Shown here in pieces: positions 33,901 to 48,900 of a DNA stretch of 64,000 nucleotides (positions within the stretch are counted from its first letter, which is position 1; the number at the start of each line of letters is the position of its first letter). This DNA comes from Bedellia somnulentella (lineage: Eukaryota > Arthropoda > Insecta > Lepidoptera > Bedelliidae), in contig OY755187.1 in the NCBI GenBank assembly GCA_963576735.1, positions 5,952,001 through 6,016,000 of the forward strand, in the 5' to 3' direction. A program made the position numbers and the translations under genes. Below the pieces are notes generated by a model that did no database searches, was not told the DNA's origin, and worked only from the letters and a program-made list of their open reading frames with translations.

Positions 33901-36900
33901 TACAACCTCCAACCCAAGAAGCTAGTGAACTACCCAGTGTGAAAGTGTGTTTGAGTGGATACTCACCCGCGGACGTCGTCAATTTTCCTCTTAAATTACC
34001 TAAATTTACTGATTTATTCAAACTCGGTATGGTAATACGAGTATATGTATGCGTAAAAATATATATAGCTTGAGATTTCAATAACATTTAATAATGAATT
34101 ACTAAAGAATAACTGTAAAATGTATCACATTTTATCGTCTGTTCACATCAAGTGCCTAAAGGGTCTAGCAGGCTAAGGGAACAAGATTGGCCCCCGAAGC
34201 CGATCTGGCTGATTTTTATGGTGGTGCACCGGTTTAAGCCACGGTTACTGTGTGACAAAAATCAGCCCTCGACCTTCTTTTGTTATGGAGATTTTTGACA
34301 TTTACCAAATCATCAAGGTATTTTTTAAACTTATATTTTAGATAAACTACGCAAGCTAGAACAACCAAACCAAATCACGATAAACAAGAATAAAATGAAC
34401 TTTTAATCGCATGTTTTTATGGGGGGCCTACCAATAGTACTTCAGTCAAAAAATCATAGTTTTTTTTTTTTTGTACTTTTTTTTGACGTTTGCCGCGGAG
34501 GTACACCCACCAAAAAAATCTCAAAAAGAGCTACTTAAGACATGTACAAGTGCATAGAAAAAATTTTCCAAAAATCGTGGTGCGTCATGTCAAAAAATCG
34601 AAAATATTTGCAATACAACACCAGTATTTAAGTACTAGAGTAGTATATATTTTATGTAAACTATTTTTCTGTAAACCGATGTTCCCCGCCCATTGCCACT
34701 TCAGGTTTACAACTCTTCGGGCTATGTCAGTGACTTTAGTTCTTCAGCGGACCTCGTCATTTCTGATTCGATCGCGCAAAGAAACCCCGAGCATAGCCCT
34801 CTCCATTGCCCTCTGAGCTACATTGAGCAACTTTGAGCTTTCTTATCTGATCCATATTTGTATTATGCCAACAGAAACTTAGGGGGGTGTTGAGACTGTA
34901 GTGCACCATTTGATTGCAAATGTCAAATTTCAGATGTCAAAATGTTATCTTCATAAATAGAATCTAATAAACACTAAAGAGTTTACATAATACATGGTTG
35001 TTAACGATGAGGGAAAATTTCGTGAGGAAACCCACATGGCTGGGTTGTACTTAGTCATGTGACAGTGTATTCTTACAAAACGGCGATAGGTCTGCCTCCT
35101 ATCACGTGAGTACACTGTCCATGCAAAACGTGGGTACTCTGAACACCAGGTGAAAAAGTCAAGTGATGCTCAGAAGTATTAGTACCTCTGCCAACCTAAT
35201 CGGGGATATTCAGCGTGAACGTTTATGTTTATGTTATAGTTTACATAAAATATATACTACTCTAGTACTTAAATACTGGTGTTGTATTGCAAATATTTTC
35301 GATTTTTTGACATGACGCACCACGATTTTTGGAAAAAAAATTCTATGCACTTGTACATGTCTTAAGTAGCTCTTTTTGAGATTTTTTTGGTGGGTGTACC
35401 TCCGCGGCAAACGTCAAAAAAAAGTACTGAAAAAAATAAACTATGATTTTTTGACTGAAGTACTATTGGTAGGCCCCCCATAAAAACATGCGATTAAAAG
35501 TTCATTTTATTCTCGTTTATCGTGATTTGGTTTGGTTGTTCTAGCTTGCGTAGTTTATCTAAAATATAAGTTTAAAAAATACCTTGATAATTTGGTAAAT
35601 GTCAAAAATCTCCAAAACAAAAGAAGATCGAGGGCTGATTTTTGTCACACAGTAACCGTGGCTGAAACCGGTGCACCTCCATAAAAACCAGCCAGATCGG
35701 CTTCGGGGGCCAATCTTGTTCGCTTAGCCTGCTAGACCCTTTCAGGGCGTTTACCTTTTCAATGGTTATTTTGATAATTATTCCAAACAAAACCTAATAT
35801 ACTATCATCAAGATCTCTCATTTATCATGAAAATGGTCTTAGTCGATTCGTAGTAAAGATAAAATATCTTACCTTAGATAGTAAAGAATTATGCTCTGAA
35901 CCGTATCTATCTCGAATAAACTTTCCAATCTGAAAAGCTCTTCGTTTACCTTCCTGAAATAAAAACGAGACTGTTAATTAATTTCTGCCTTTTTCACACA
36001 GACCTTCGTTTGGCTATGTCCTAGACTTAAGAAATTTTTTAATTAAAATGTATATGGATTGAACGAAATTCAATAATATAATAACATAATATAAACATAA
36101 ACGTTCACGCCGAATATCCCCGAAGGGGTTGGCAGAGGTACTAATACTTCTGAACATCACGTGACTTTGTCACCTGGTGTTCAGAGTACCCACGATTTGC
36201 ATGCACAGTGTACTCACGTGATAGGGGGCAGGCCTATCGCCGTTTTGACGAATACACTGTCACATGACTAAGTACAACTCAGCCATGTGGGTTTCCTCAC
36301 GATGTTTTCCCTCACCGTTAACAACCATGATAAATTAACCACACATATGTCTTTAGAAAAGACAAATTGGTGTAGGCCCGACCCAGGATTTGAACACTAG
36401 TCGTTTGCACTATAACCGAGTGTTCTACCCACTGGGCTATCACGGTTGCTATCAATAATATGGAACTCAAACTAAACGTTCTCGCCGTAAATTACCGAAG
36501 GGATGGAAAAGTTTTCTGAATAACACGTGACATTATGGTCAAGGCGTTTGACGTGACCACGATTTGCTTGGACTCAGTCAGTCAGGTCTATCGCCGTTTT
36601 CTACGAATACACTGTCACATGACTAAGTACAACTCAGTATTTTTTACTCATGTTGGAAAACATTGTGAGGAAACCCACATGGCCACCACGATAAATTAAT
36701 TACACATATGTTTTAACAAAAGCCTTATTGGTGTAGACTCGACACAGAATTTAAACTCACGCCTGTCTGCTTAAAAAGCGAGTGTTATACCCATTGAAGT
36801 ATCACGGGTGTTTTTTTTAAATAACAAAGTTATATTTACTCATAAAATGTGCATATTATAAACGAAGGAATGTTTCTGTCTAGAACGTCATAATTCTAGG

Positions 36901-39900
36901 TCTATATTATTGATATTTTTTTTAAACATCTTTATGAAAGTTTTTTTTATATTTATTAGCTTCGATTGCAGTTAACCGAATTATTTCTCCACTGTGTCTA
37001 GGATCACGAAGAAAATTTTTATTTCACAAATATATCAAATTGCTCATAATTATAAAACAGCGGCAAATACAAACACAAAATAGCAGTATTTTTACGTGTA
37101 ATTATGTAGTGTCGGCTTGGAAAAGCACTAACGTGTTTCTTAACTTGAAATTTCGGGGTTTTTCAAGTAAATTATGAGTGTTGTAGCCATCCATCCATTC
37201 TTAAATTTTTACAAATATTTTATCTTCCAAATGAGGCTGAGGAATTTGCTATAACTACCACATTTTGGTATTTATAGCCGTAAGTTAGCGAGGAAAATAA
37301 CCTATCACACGTACATACATATACTTCCGGCCATAAATTCCAAAAAGGGTTAGCCAGAGCTTCAGATATAGAAACTCTCTCTCCGGCCACATTTGGACGT
37401 TGATGAAGGAAAAGATGTTAGAAATAAAGTATCGTTGGTGATGGGTCTTCAACCGCATCGCCCAAAAACCACTAAAAAAACCCCCATAACCTTAGTTGCC
37501 TCTTACGACACCCGTGGGTAGAAAGGGGAAGTGACATTCTAAGCCGGCTACACGCCAAACCTAACTTACCAAAGTTAACCCTTCATAGCCTTCGATATCC
37601 AGTAACTTTTTAATGACATCAGAGTTTTCAGATAGCGCCGCTTCTTCCTGAGCCGGTGTTCGTTCTCCATGTCTGTTCACCTGAAAAAAGAAATACTTAT
37701 AATTAGACTCATACTAAATTGAGTGGCACAGGTACTAATACTTCTGAATATCAGGTGACATTTTTGTTACCTAGAGGCCTAGCACAAGCGTTATTTTATC
37801 GATACTCTGTCGGTTAGAATGAGATAAAATTATACGATATTATGTAAGTGTGATATCTTGTTAAAAAGTCGTACTAGCTATATTGTTGATCAGAGTACCC
37901 ACATTTTGCTTTGTTAGTCTATACGTTATAGGGGACAGGCCTATCGCCGCTTGCTATGAATACACTGTCACATGAGTAAGTATACCTCAGCTGTATGGGT
38001 TTCCCCAACATTATCAATCTTGCTGCATCAACCGCGAATAAGTTTTTTGAAAAGTCTTATTAGTGTAGGCTCGACTCGAAAATTCGGAATTTAAAAATTC
38101 TTATTCGAATTTCATTTATTTGATTTTCTTATATAATTTAGATAGCAAAGTGTGGGCACTACTAATAGGATATATTAGGAACCAGTGGCTGATACAACCC
38201 CTTACGCTGATCTGTTCATATATCGCACACGGTAACAAATAGAATAATGTTACTCTAGTAAATAATAAACATAACATAACATAAACGTTCACGCCGAATA
38301 TCCCCGAAGGGGTTGGCAGAGGTACTAGTACTTCTGAACATCACGTGACTTTGTCACCTGGTGTTCAGAGTACCCACGTTTTGCATGGACAGTGTACTCA
38401 CGTGATAGGGGGTAGGCCTATCGCCGTTTTGTACGAATACACTGTCACATGACTGGGTTTCCTGACGATGTTTTTCGTCACCGGTAACAACCATGATAAA
38501 TTAACCACACATATGTCTTTAGAAAAGACAAATTGGTTCAGGCCCGACCCGGGATTTGAACACTAGTCGCTTGCTCGATAACCGATGTTCTACCCATTGA
38601 GCTTTCACGTCGTCTAATAAATAAATAATAATAACATAAACGTTCACGCCGAATATCCCCGAAGGGGTTGGCAGAGGTACCTATACTTCTAAACATCACG
38701 TGACTTTGTCACCTGGTGTTCAGAGTACCCACGTTTTGTACCTTCGGACCGAGAAGCTAGTCACGCATCCACTCAGCCACCGACGTTTTCAATCCTAAAC
38801 CGATACTATAGTACAATATGTGTATATAATGACTTCAGATATTACCATACTGAAAACATTGTCTTAATATCGTTTTTGCACGGATATTTTGTTATTGAAA
38901 TCACAATAACTGTCGGCTATTTTCACACGTAACATTGCGAGCGGGACTTTGAAAATTTGACATTGAATGTCGTTCGAAGGTCTTAAAAATAATATTAGAA
39001 TTTCAAACAGTGGAAACGACAGATGATATTTGGTAGATACATGGATGTTTTGTATATTTTTACGTTTTTAACCAGACCTTTATCAAAATTCCACTTAAAA
39101 GTGTTGTCGCTAAAAACCACAGGAATGTGATATCCTTAAAGCATTAAAATATAGTGGCCTTTTCACGCTTATAGTTTCTTATCAGATCTCATTAATTCTA
39201 TGGTTTCCGCCATATATTAGGAAAGGGTAAGTACCCTTTGTCACATGATGTTCAAATTATCCAATTTTTGGGTGAAAATTGCATTAAAGTGACAAGGACA
39301 AGTCTAATACAATTTAGAACGATCACACTGTCAAGTGATTAAGTACAAATCAGTCATGTGGATTTCCTCTCGATGATTTCCGTCATACATACATATACTC
39401 ACGGCTATAATTCCCTAGAAGGAGTAGCCAGAGCTTCGGAATAAGAAATTCCTCAGCCACTTTTGAAAGTTGAGTGGGAAAAGGGTGATAAAGGTTGTTG
39501 GTGATGGGTCTCCAACCGCAACGCCCAAAAATCCCTTAAAAAGCCCCAATATCCTTAGTTACCTTTTACGTACACCCACGGATAGGAATGGGGTAGTGCT
39601 ATTCTAAGCCGACACTACACAACAGATTTCCGTCACCAGTAACATAATTAATAAATAAAATTAGGTAACTAAAAAAAGGCACATTGGTGGCTCGACTCAA
39701 GATTTGAATCCACAGTCTGTTTAGAGATGATACTCTTTCCCCACTCAACTATTATATAAATACATACATACAAACATATACTCACGGCTGTAAATCCCTA
39801 GAAGGGGTAGCCAGAGCTAAGGAATTAAAAATTCCTCAGCCACTTTTGGAAAATTGAGTGGGAAGAAGATGGTAAAATAAAGGTTGTTGGTAATGGGTCT

Positions 39901-42900
39901 CCAACCGCATCGCCAAAAATCCTTTAAAAGCCCCAATACCGTTAGTCGACTTTTACGTACACCCACCGGAAGAAATGGGGTAGTGCTATTCTAAGCCGAC
40001 ACTACACAGCAATAGTATATAATATAACAAATGTTCTCTCAAGAAAGTTAACTTTTCCCCAAGATTGCTCCACATAATCAATACTGTAACATAACCTATT
40101 TAGTAGTGGTGTCACGTCGCCAACACTGTATTGGCTAAATTCTCGGCTGATAACTTGAGGTGTCATTTATCCGAAAACTTTATGTCTGACCTCATTGCGT
40201 ATCAGGGTATACAGGATGCTGGTAAAAGTTCTTTTGGTTTCTGTTTTCTTAGTTGTTTTTTATTTATTTAGGTACACAAACACATTCATGAAAAAACATT
40301 GATTCGGATCTATTACCATGCCAAAAATAGTGCACACAACATTATTGGTCGTTATCGTTTTCCTTCTTATTAAATTATTATTTTTAAAATTACTTGAAAC
40401 AATATAAAAAAATCCAAAATTAAAAAAAAAACCCTAAAAAATAACACAAAATAATTAATAATGATAAAATTAAATAAATTAAAATTAAATTATAATAATA
40501 ATAATATAATTCAATAAATAAAATTAACAATAAAGTATACTTCTACTTTAGACATTAATTTCCATTGGAGTATATTAAGAGACTATGAATGTACTGATAA
40601 ACCTCTCGTATTTGACTCACATTCTTCATTATTTGCATATATTTTTTAAGATCTTCTTTAGACTACCGCCTTTATGAAATGAATGAATGAAAGATTTACG
40701 TGGTCATCTACTAACAATGCCATCCATATCCGTATTTCTTTCCTGCTTTTCTATTATCCATTTGATCCATATGTCCGATTACTGACAAATTTATTTAATT
40801 TATATGTCAGTTTGTAGCCATTTTAATAGCTCTATCTTCGCGTAGTAGCGAATACGCGTTAATAAGCGGCATGAATTTGAGTCCGGAATCGGATCTACAC
40901 CTCTGAGTCTTTAAAGGTTAAAATAAAGACGGAAATACTTGTACTTAACTCCAGCATTTCAGCAATCAAGCGATTACTTACCAATTAATTTTTACAGAAC
41001 ATTTAAGTTAATTAATTATTTTTATTTTATTTTATCGTTTTTAGCAATAATTAATTTAGTTTTTAGTATTGTTACCTTTATTTCTATTGTTCTCGGTCTG
41101 TAATTTGCATTTTCTTTTAGTCTGTAAGTTGTTGTTTTTAGTTTAATTGTTATAGGTGGAGATTTTTAATTGGCATTGCATTGTTTACTTTATTGTTTAG
41201 TTAATGTATACGCTTTAAATCTTCCAAATAAAATAAAATAAATAAAATAAAATAAATAAATGTAAAAAAACCACATAAACAGCCCCAACACGGGCGCGGG
41301 AATATAGGTTACACCTTTTCTAAACTTGTAATACGCATAGAATATCATATATATGTATATTTATTACACAGCTGAAAATGCGATCAAACCACAAGAGTCC
41401 ATAGCAACAAGGGAGAGATGTGAGAACATCCTGTTATCTATTGGTTCAGCTATAATTAGAAAGTGGGTTGTCGTCTTTGATATGATTCCGATGTGTTCTA
41501 AATACTTAATTTTGACCTACAGTTTATAAGTTTTTTATCAATTTCATTGGCTTTATACAATCGGGTCAGAATAGCACTAACATGGGTTATAGTTATAAGG
41601 GATAATTATTTTTTTGCCGTGCGGTGTCACGGTAAATGTTTGTTTTTTATTTATATAAATATATACGCTACATAGAGCATCATATTTTTAATGTTGTCAG
41701 ACTAACTGGTGCTGGCTGAAAACCAGCGTGCAGCAGCTGACGTGTCCTGCGAGACACGCGGCTGAGGCACATATACTGAGCCAGAACCAATTTGGCAATA
41801 TGATATTTGTATGATTTTTGATTGTAATTTTTATTTTGTTTTTGCCAAATAAATTATTTTTCTTTCTTTCTTTCTTTCTTTCCCAGGCCGGCTAAGAATG
41901 TCACTACATCTCTATCCACGGTTGTCGTAAGAAGTGACTAAGGGTATGAGGCATTTTAAGTGATTTTTGGGTGATAAGGTTGGAGACCCATCACCAACGA
42001 TACTTTATTTCTACCATCTTCTCACCTATCAACTTCCAAATGTGGCTGAGGAGTTTCCAACTTTGAAGCTCTGGCTACCCCTTTAAGGTATTTATGGCCG
42101 TGATGAGTTGATGGTTGTGTGATATGTATGTATTTGTCGTGGCCATATCGTAGATACGAACACATCGTGAAATGATCGATAATTTCATGAAAAAGTCACA
42201 TTTCATGATGTGGCCAACTTAATTTGACCAGATCATAAAATCGTCAACGTTTCACGATTTAATCATCCACGCTTGGCCAGATCGTAGAATAGGGCGACCT
42301 GTGAAATGTGATCCAAACTCAACGGTTTTTTAACATATTGCTCAGTTTTTTCGTAATTTGCAAAGTACTCGAGAACCTTTTCGTCGAAAACTCTTTTGCA
42401 ATCACTTTCTTCTTCGCTTAATAGCGAATAATTAACTTTTTTACTGGGAGAAATAACATTTTTGACAGTGGCCGCCATCTTCACATTCACACATAAACAA
42501 AGCGTTTTCAGCGCCTCTACCGTTAATTAATGTGACTACTTTACGATATCACCAAATAATCTTAACCATTTCATGAAGAGGCCGCGCGTTTAGTTGGCCA
42601 TATCGAGAAACGATTTCTTATCATCGATCTGCCCAAACCACATCACGATATGGCCAATAAACAGTTGATCATTTCATGAAATACGACTATTTCATGAAAT
42701 GATCGATCATTTCACGATGTGTTCAAATCTACGATATGGCCACGACATATTCATGTTAAACATCCTAAATACATACATACATATACTCACGGCTATAAAT
42801 CCCTATAAGGGGTAGCCAGAGCTAAGGAATTAGAAATTCCTCAGCCACTTTTGGAAAGTTTAGTGGGGAAAAGATGGTAAAATAAAGGTTGTTGGTGATG

Positions 42901-45900
42901 GGTCTCCAACAGCATCGCCCAAAAATCCCTTAAAAGCCCCAATACCGTTAGTCGCCTCTTACGTACACCAGCCGGAAGAAATGGGGTAGTGTTCACATAG
43001 CACATCCTAATTACCAAAGGAAAAAAAATGTGCTATTCTAAGTTCATAATTTAAATGCGACAAAATTGAAAGAATCCATAGAGAGCCTTTAGTTTCTATG
43101 TGAGAATATCCTGTTATCTATTCTTCAGCTATAATTAGAAAGTATGTTGTCGTCTTTGATATGATTCCGATGTGTTCTAAATACTTAATTTTGACCTACA
43201 GTTTATAGGTATCTTTGCTACTTTCGTTGGCTTTATAGACATACATACATACATACATATACTCACGGCTGTAAATCCCTAGAAGGGGTACCCAGAGCTA
43301 AGGAATTAGAAATTCCTCAGCCACTTTTGGAAATGTGAGTGGGGAAAAGATGGTAAAAATAAAGGTTGTTGGTGATGGGTCTCCAACCGCATCGCCCAAT
43401 GTTCCCTTAAAAGCCCCAATACCGTTAGTCGCCTCTTACGTACACCCATCGGTAGAAACGGGGTAGTGCTATTCTAAGCCGACACTACACGGCGACACAT
43501 AGCTTTATAGAATCGGCTCAAAATAGCACTAACATGGGTTGGATAGTTTTTTTATGCCTCTTCATTTCGTACATAGCTGTGTAGTGTCGGTTTAGAACAG
43601 CACTACCCCATTCATACCCGTGGGTGTTCGTAAGAGGCGACTAAGGGTATTGGGTCATTTTGAGTGATTATTGGGCGATGCGGTTGGAGCCCCATCACCA
43701 ACAACCTTTATATTTAAATCTATTCCCTACTCAACTTCCAAAAGTTGCAGGGGCATTTCTTACTGCGAAGTTCTGGCTATCTTTTATAGGGTTATATAGC
43801 CGTGAGTATATGTAGTCGTATTTCTTTAATCTCTCAAAAAGTTATATTGAATGTTTTGCCTTATAAAAATGTATCTTTTTGTCCATCGTATTATACATAT
43901 TTCAGCAAATTACTAAATGTTTGCCTTTTAGCAACTACGAACGTAATGTAGCTATGCGAAACTTCTAACATGACGTGTTTCTAAGTTGGAATTTGTATCA
44001 GCTTCATGGTTGGAATATTAATATCAACTTCATTTTAACTAACATTGTCTCGCTTTCATTTGCATAACCATATATCTTCGTATACTCACGACTATAAATC
44101 TCAAAACAGATTGCCAGAGCCACAAAACTTAAAGTATCTTAGCCACTTTTGAAATTTGATGTGATTGATTGCGCAATTAAAGATGATGGTGAAGAGGTGA
44201 TAGGTCTCCAACTACATCGTCCAACACTTTTAAAGCCCAAAACCCGAAGTCAGATCATACGACACCCAAGGAAAGAAGTGGATTAGTGCTATTCTAACCC
44301 AATAAAGAGAAGTAAAGTATTTCAAACCGAATTTACATAACAGAAGATATATCTGAAACAGGTTTGCCAGGATCGTACAAAGTGGCTACCGATAATCTCT
44401 GCCTACCCCAATGGGAACTATCGGCGTGAGAATATATATGTATGTATGTGTATCTGAAACAAAACAAGATAGACTACGTACGTACTGACGGAACGAATAC
44501 TTCGAATAAGAATTACTTTAAATTATGCTAATTATACAAAATAGCTTTTGCATAATTTAAAGTAGTTAATAAGAGGACATTTGAAGGCATTGTAAGATTC
44601 AGTGAGTAATATTATTATTGTTTCTTGAAAAGACTATGGAAGTATGATCGTTCTGACTCACTTTTCACATATTATTCCGTAAATATACATTATAGGTACA
44701 TACATACATACATACAGTCACGCCATCGCATCGTTTCCCATTGGGGTAGATAGAGACTATCGATCGCCACTTTGTTCCATCCTGGCCAACCTTTTTAGCT
44801 TCAATTACATCAATATTTTCATACATGCTCTTTTGATATTCATATCTTAAGCCTTAAGCCTTGACTGCCTCCGTGGTCGCGCGGTTAAGCGCTCGGTTTC
44901 AAGTACGGAGGTCTCGGGTTCGATCCCCGGGGGGTGGTAACCTTACAAATTTAATTTGTAAGATTTTACCCAGTTTGGTCGGTCGTCGGTCCCGGCTACT
45001 ATTACGGAAGTAGTCCTTAGTCTGCCAACCCGCACTTGGCCAGCGAGGTGGACTATGGCCAAATCGCCCTATATAGGGTAGGCTCGAGCCCCTTTGGTGG
45101 GGACGTAAATGGGCTGTGAGGAAGCCTTAAAAGGAGTATTACACCACGCGGTAAAAACAGGACTGGTTCAAGTGAATGTGTTATATACTAAGCTAAATTA
45201 TACTTTTAATTAGCTTATCATAGTGCGCATTCAATGTGGTGTTACACACAATTAATTGCTACTTGTTCTCACAGCTAAAATATAAAATTGGGCAAAAATT
45301 ATGAACATTATTCATATTATTGATTAAAATCAACACAACAAATTTTGTATATTTGATTAGATATATACATACATACATACATATACTCACGGCTATAAAT
45401 CCCTAGAAGGGGTAGCCAGAGCTAAGGAATTAAAAATTCCTCATCCACTTTTGGAAGTTGGGTGTGGAAAAGATGATAAAATAAAGGTTGTTGGTGATGG
45501 GTCTCCAACCGCATCGCCCAAAAATCCCTTAAAAAGCCCCAATACCGTTAGTCGTCTCTTACGTACACCCACCGTAAGCAATGGGGTAGTGCTATTCTAA
45601 GCCGACACTACACAGAACTTTGATATATGAGTATCAAATTGTGGTGATCGATAGTCTCTGCCTACCCCAATAGGGACAAAAGGCGTGAGTATAAATTTAA
45701 GTATTGAAGGTTCACACCATAATTGCTTTATAGAAGACACGGGGTTATGTTATTAAAAGGCAAAACTACACGGGGCAAAAGGAATTAACTACTTCAAATA
45801 ATGATTTCCGTAACTGATAAAACAGTGATAAATAAAGCATTTCCGTAATTTTATCAGTTCATCATACAATAGTTCACGGATAGAATACTGATAACAAAAT

Positions 45901-48900
45901 GTTTCGTTCACTCTGTATTTATTCGACTTGATTTAACTTAGTCTGAGATTTTATGGGTCTTTAAATCATACAGATTAATTTAGATTAATGTTATATTCTG
46001 CATAGCTAGCAGGAGCGACTTTTTAACTAGATATCGCGTGGTATAAAATAGCTATCCCTTTCGCACTTACTTTTTATCGTATGCTTTTATCTCATTCTAA
46101 CCGACATTGTAATGATAAAATAACGCTCGTGTTAGGCTGAAGGTGTAAATAATACCAACACAAAATTCAAGACCTTTCTTTTTTAATTTAAATCTTCTCT
46201 CCGTCTTTAAATATTTAACTAGCGTATATTTTAGTTCCTTAAGTTTTTTGACTTGTTGCCGCTTTTTTAATTTGTTATTATGCTATTTGTTAATAAGAAT
46301 AAATGTATTAAAAAAGTACTTGAGAACAATATACATAAATATACTCACGGCCATAAATCCCAAAAAGGGGTAGCAAGAGCTTCAGAGCTGGAAACTTCTC
46401 AGCCACATTTGAAAGTTTATAGTGGACAAGATGGTAGAAATAAAGTATCGTTGTAACAACTACAAAGAAAATTAATTTGTTTGCAGTAAAATGTGTTAAA
46501 CAGCTGTGGTGAAAGAACTATAAACCGTTGCTTTAGATAACCTTCACTGGGTCGTAGACTTAAATCTAAATATAGCCCCGCTTTATAAATAAACGAACAA
46601 TAATAAATAATAACTGATATAATTTGAAATGTTTTTGACATAAAAACCTCATGTGGGGATTATCACTAATAAAAAAAGAAAAATAAAGGAAAGAAAAATT
46701 GGCAGAGCGACGGGGGCGTATACCTAAGGAAGCGGGTTGGAACCCCGCCGCTGTGGATTTTTTTTCCATTATTTATCTTTTATTTATTAGAAGGTAATAG
46801 CTGCACTCAAATTGTACAAAGGTATCAGCTCGGTTCAAAGAATTCTGACTTTTCATGATATTTACATGTATAATATGTAGAAGTAGTAGTATAGCAACCG
46901 CGATCGCTCAGTGGATAGAACGCCGCATATTGTGCAGACGATGAGCGTTCAAATTCCGGTGTGGTGAATTTATTATGGATGTTAACGGTGAGGGACAACA
47001 TCGTGAGGAAACCCGCAAGGTTAAGTTGTACTCAGTCATGTGACAGTGTAATCGTACAAAAACGGCACTTATGGACTATTTTACAGTGATAATATTGAAA
47101 ATAAGGGGGTCTCGGCGACCCGGAGGCTTATTATGTATTTTTAGCAACCGCGATTGTGTCGCAAGTTGCAATATTGTCGCTGTCAAAAGTGTCAAATCGC
47201 ATACAAATTTATGACATTGACAGCGACAAAAGATACGTAATCAGGGGGCCGGAAGACTTAGAAGGCAAGTAGAAACAATCCAAAAACTGATAACACAGTT
47301 TTACAAATTATGATAAGTTGTAGCATCTGTATTTAAAAGTAAATTGAGAAAATATTTCATAACATAACATAACATAAACGTTCACGCCGTTTATCCCCGA
47401 AGGGGTTGGCAGAGGTACCAATACTTCGGAACTCACATGGCAGCGCCATCTAGTGTTCAGAGAAGGTACCCACGTTTTGCTTAGACAGTGTACTCACGTG
47501 ATAGGGGGCAGGCCTATCGCCGTTTTGTACGAATACACTGTCACATGACTAAGTACAACTCACGATGTTTTCCCTCACCGTTAACAACCATGATAAATTA
47601 ACCACACATATGACTTTAGAAAAGACAAATTGGTGTAGGCCCGACCCAGGATTGGAACTCACGCCCTTTTGTTTTTCGGGCGGGTGTTCTGTCCACTGGA
47701 CTATCATGTCGCTAAAATATTTCCTATATATAATGTCTAAAAGAACGAATATGGCTTTGAAAGACCGCCATCTTGGGTCGCTATTGACTAAGCAATAAAT
47801 GTATGTTAGAGTTAACGCATGTAGACCAAAAATTTAGTATTTTTGAGATAATAGGTATCTTACATGTAAACAGCTGCCATTACTTACCTGATTGCTAAGT
47901 ATAATAATAATCCCGAACAGTATTTTTTGCTTCTCTATTTCTTCCCGCGGTTTTAAAAGCGACTTAAGACTTTTGAAGGAATTATTGGGCAATGACCAGA
48001 TAACCCCATAGATAACCTTTTTGTTTCGTTTAACTTCCAAAAGTGTCTGAGGAATTTCTGATAGTGAAGCTCTGGCCCTGAAAACTTGCTTTTTAGGATT
48101 TATTCAAGGGTAGTTAGTCGTGATTGGGGCTTTTAAGGGATTTTTGGGCGATGTGGTGAGAGACTCATCACCAACAACCTTTATTCTACCATCTTTTCGC
48201 CACTCAACTTCCAAAAGTGGCTGAGGAATTTGTAATTCCTTAGCTCTGGCTACCCCTTCTAGGGATTTATAGCCGTGAGTATATGTATGTATGTAGTTAG
48301 TCGTGAGTGTTTCATATGGTGATACATACATACATAAAGTCACGCCATTATTTCCCATTGGGGTAGGCAGAGACTGTCCATCGCCATTTTTTACGATCCT
48401 CGCTAACCTTTCTAGCTTCGTTTACATCTGATCTTTTCATACATGCTCTTTTATCCTTCATACATATGGTGATACTTCCATTTATAAAATTGAACTTACC
48501 ACAAAAGCGAGGAGGAGCTCCTTATCATCATCACTAGTGCTGGGCGAGGTGATGGCCACGCCGCTGTTGAAGTCGAAACTTAGAGCTAATAACGTTAATA
48601 CTATTATCACCAACATTGCCTGGAAACAAAATAGGTAAATTAGACTTTAGCAGGATTATTGTGCTTATTTTGAAGAATAAAGGATAGAAATACAGAACTT
48701 CTGTAAAACTCACATTCACACTACTCATATACTCACGGCTGTAAATCATACACGGGTAGCCTAGTATTCCTCAGCCACTTTTGGAAGTTGAGTGGAGAAA
48801 AGATTATTAAATTAAGGTTTTTGATGTGGGGTCTCTAACCGCATCGTCCAAAAATCACTCACAAATCCCCAACACCCTTAGTTGCCTCTTACGAATAGCT

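Larger units (their letters stand above)
34151..35750. mobile_element. Large fold-back element with arms of about 530 bp
   Basis: 34155-34680 and 35240-35745 are near-perfect inverted copies, tip GAAAGGGTCTAGCAGG. The left tip is AAAGGGTCTAGCAGGC. The centre holds a LINE fragment (34690-34850) and an S2 insertion. No transposase is visible; the superfamily is unknown. Confidence 0.8.

Noticed and set aside
34490..34816. 108-codon plus frame
   Set aside because: It crosses the fold-back arm and the antisense of a broken RTE fragment.
48614..48616. Start codon of acid phosphatase in exon 2
   Set aside because: Possible, but a splice acceptor sits 3 bp upstream and exon 1 at 54044-54097 joins in frame with its own ATG, so the upstream start is preferred.
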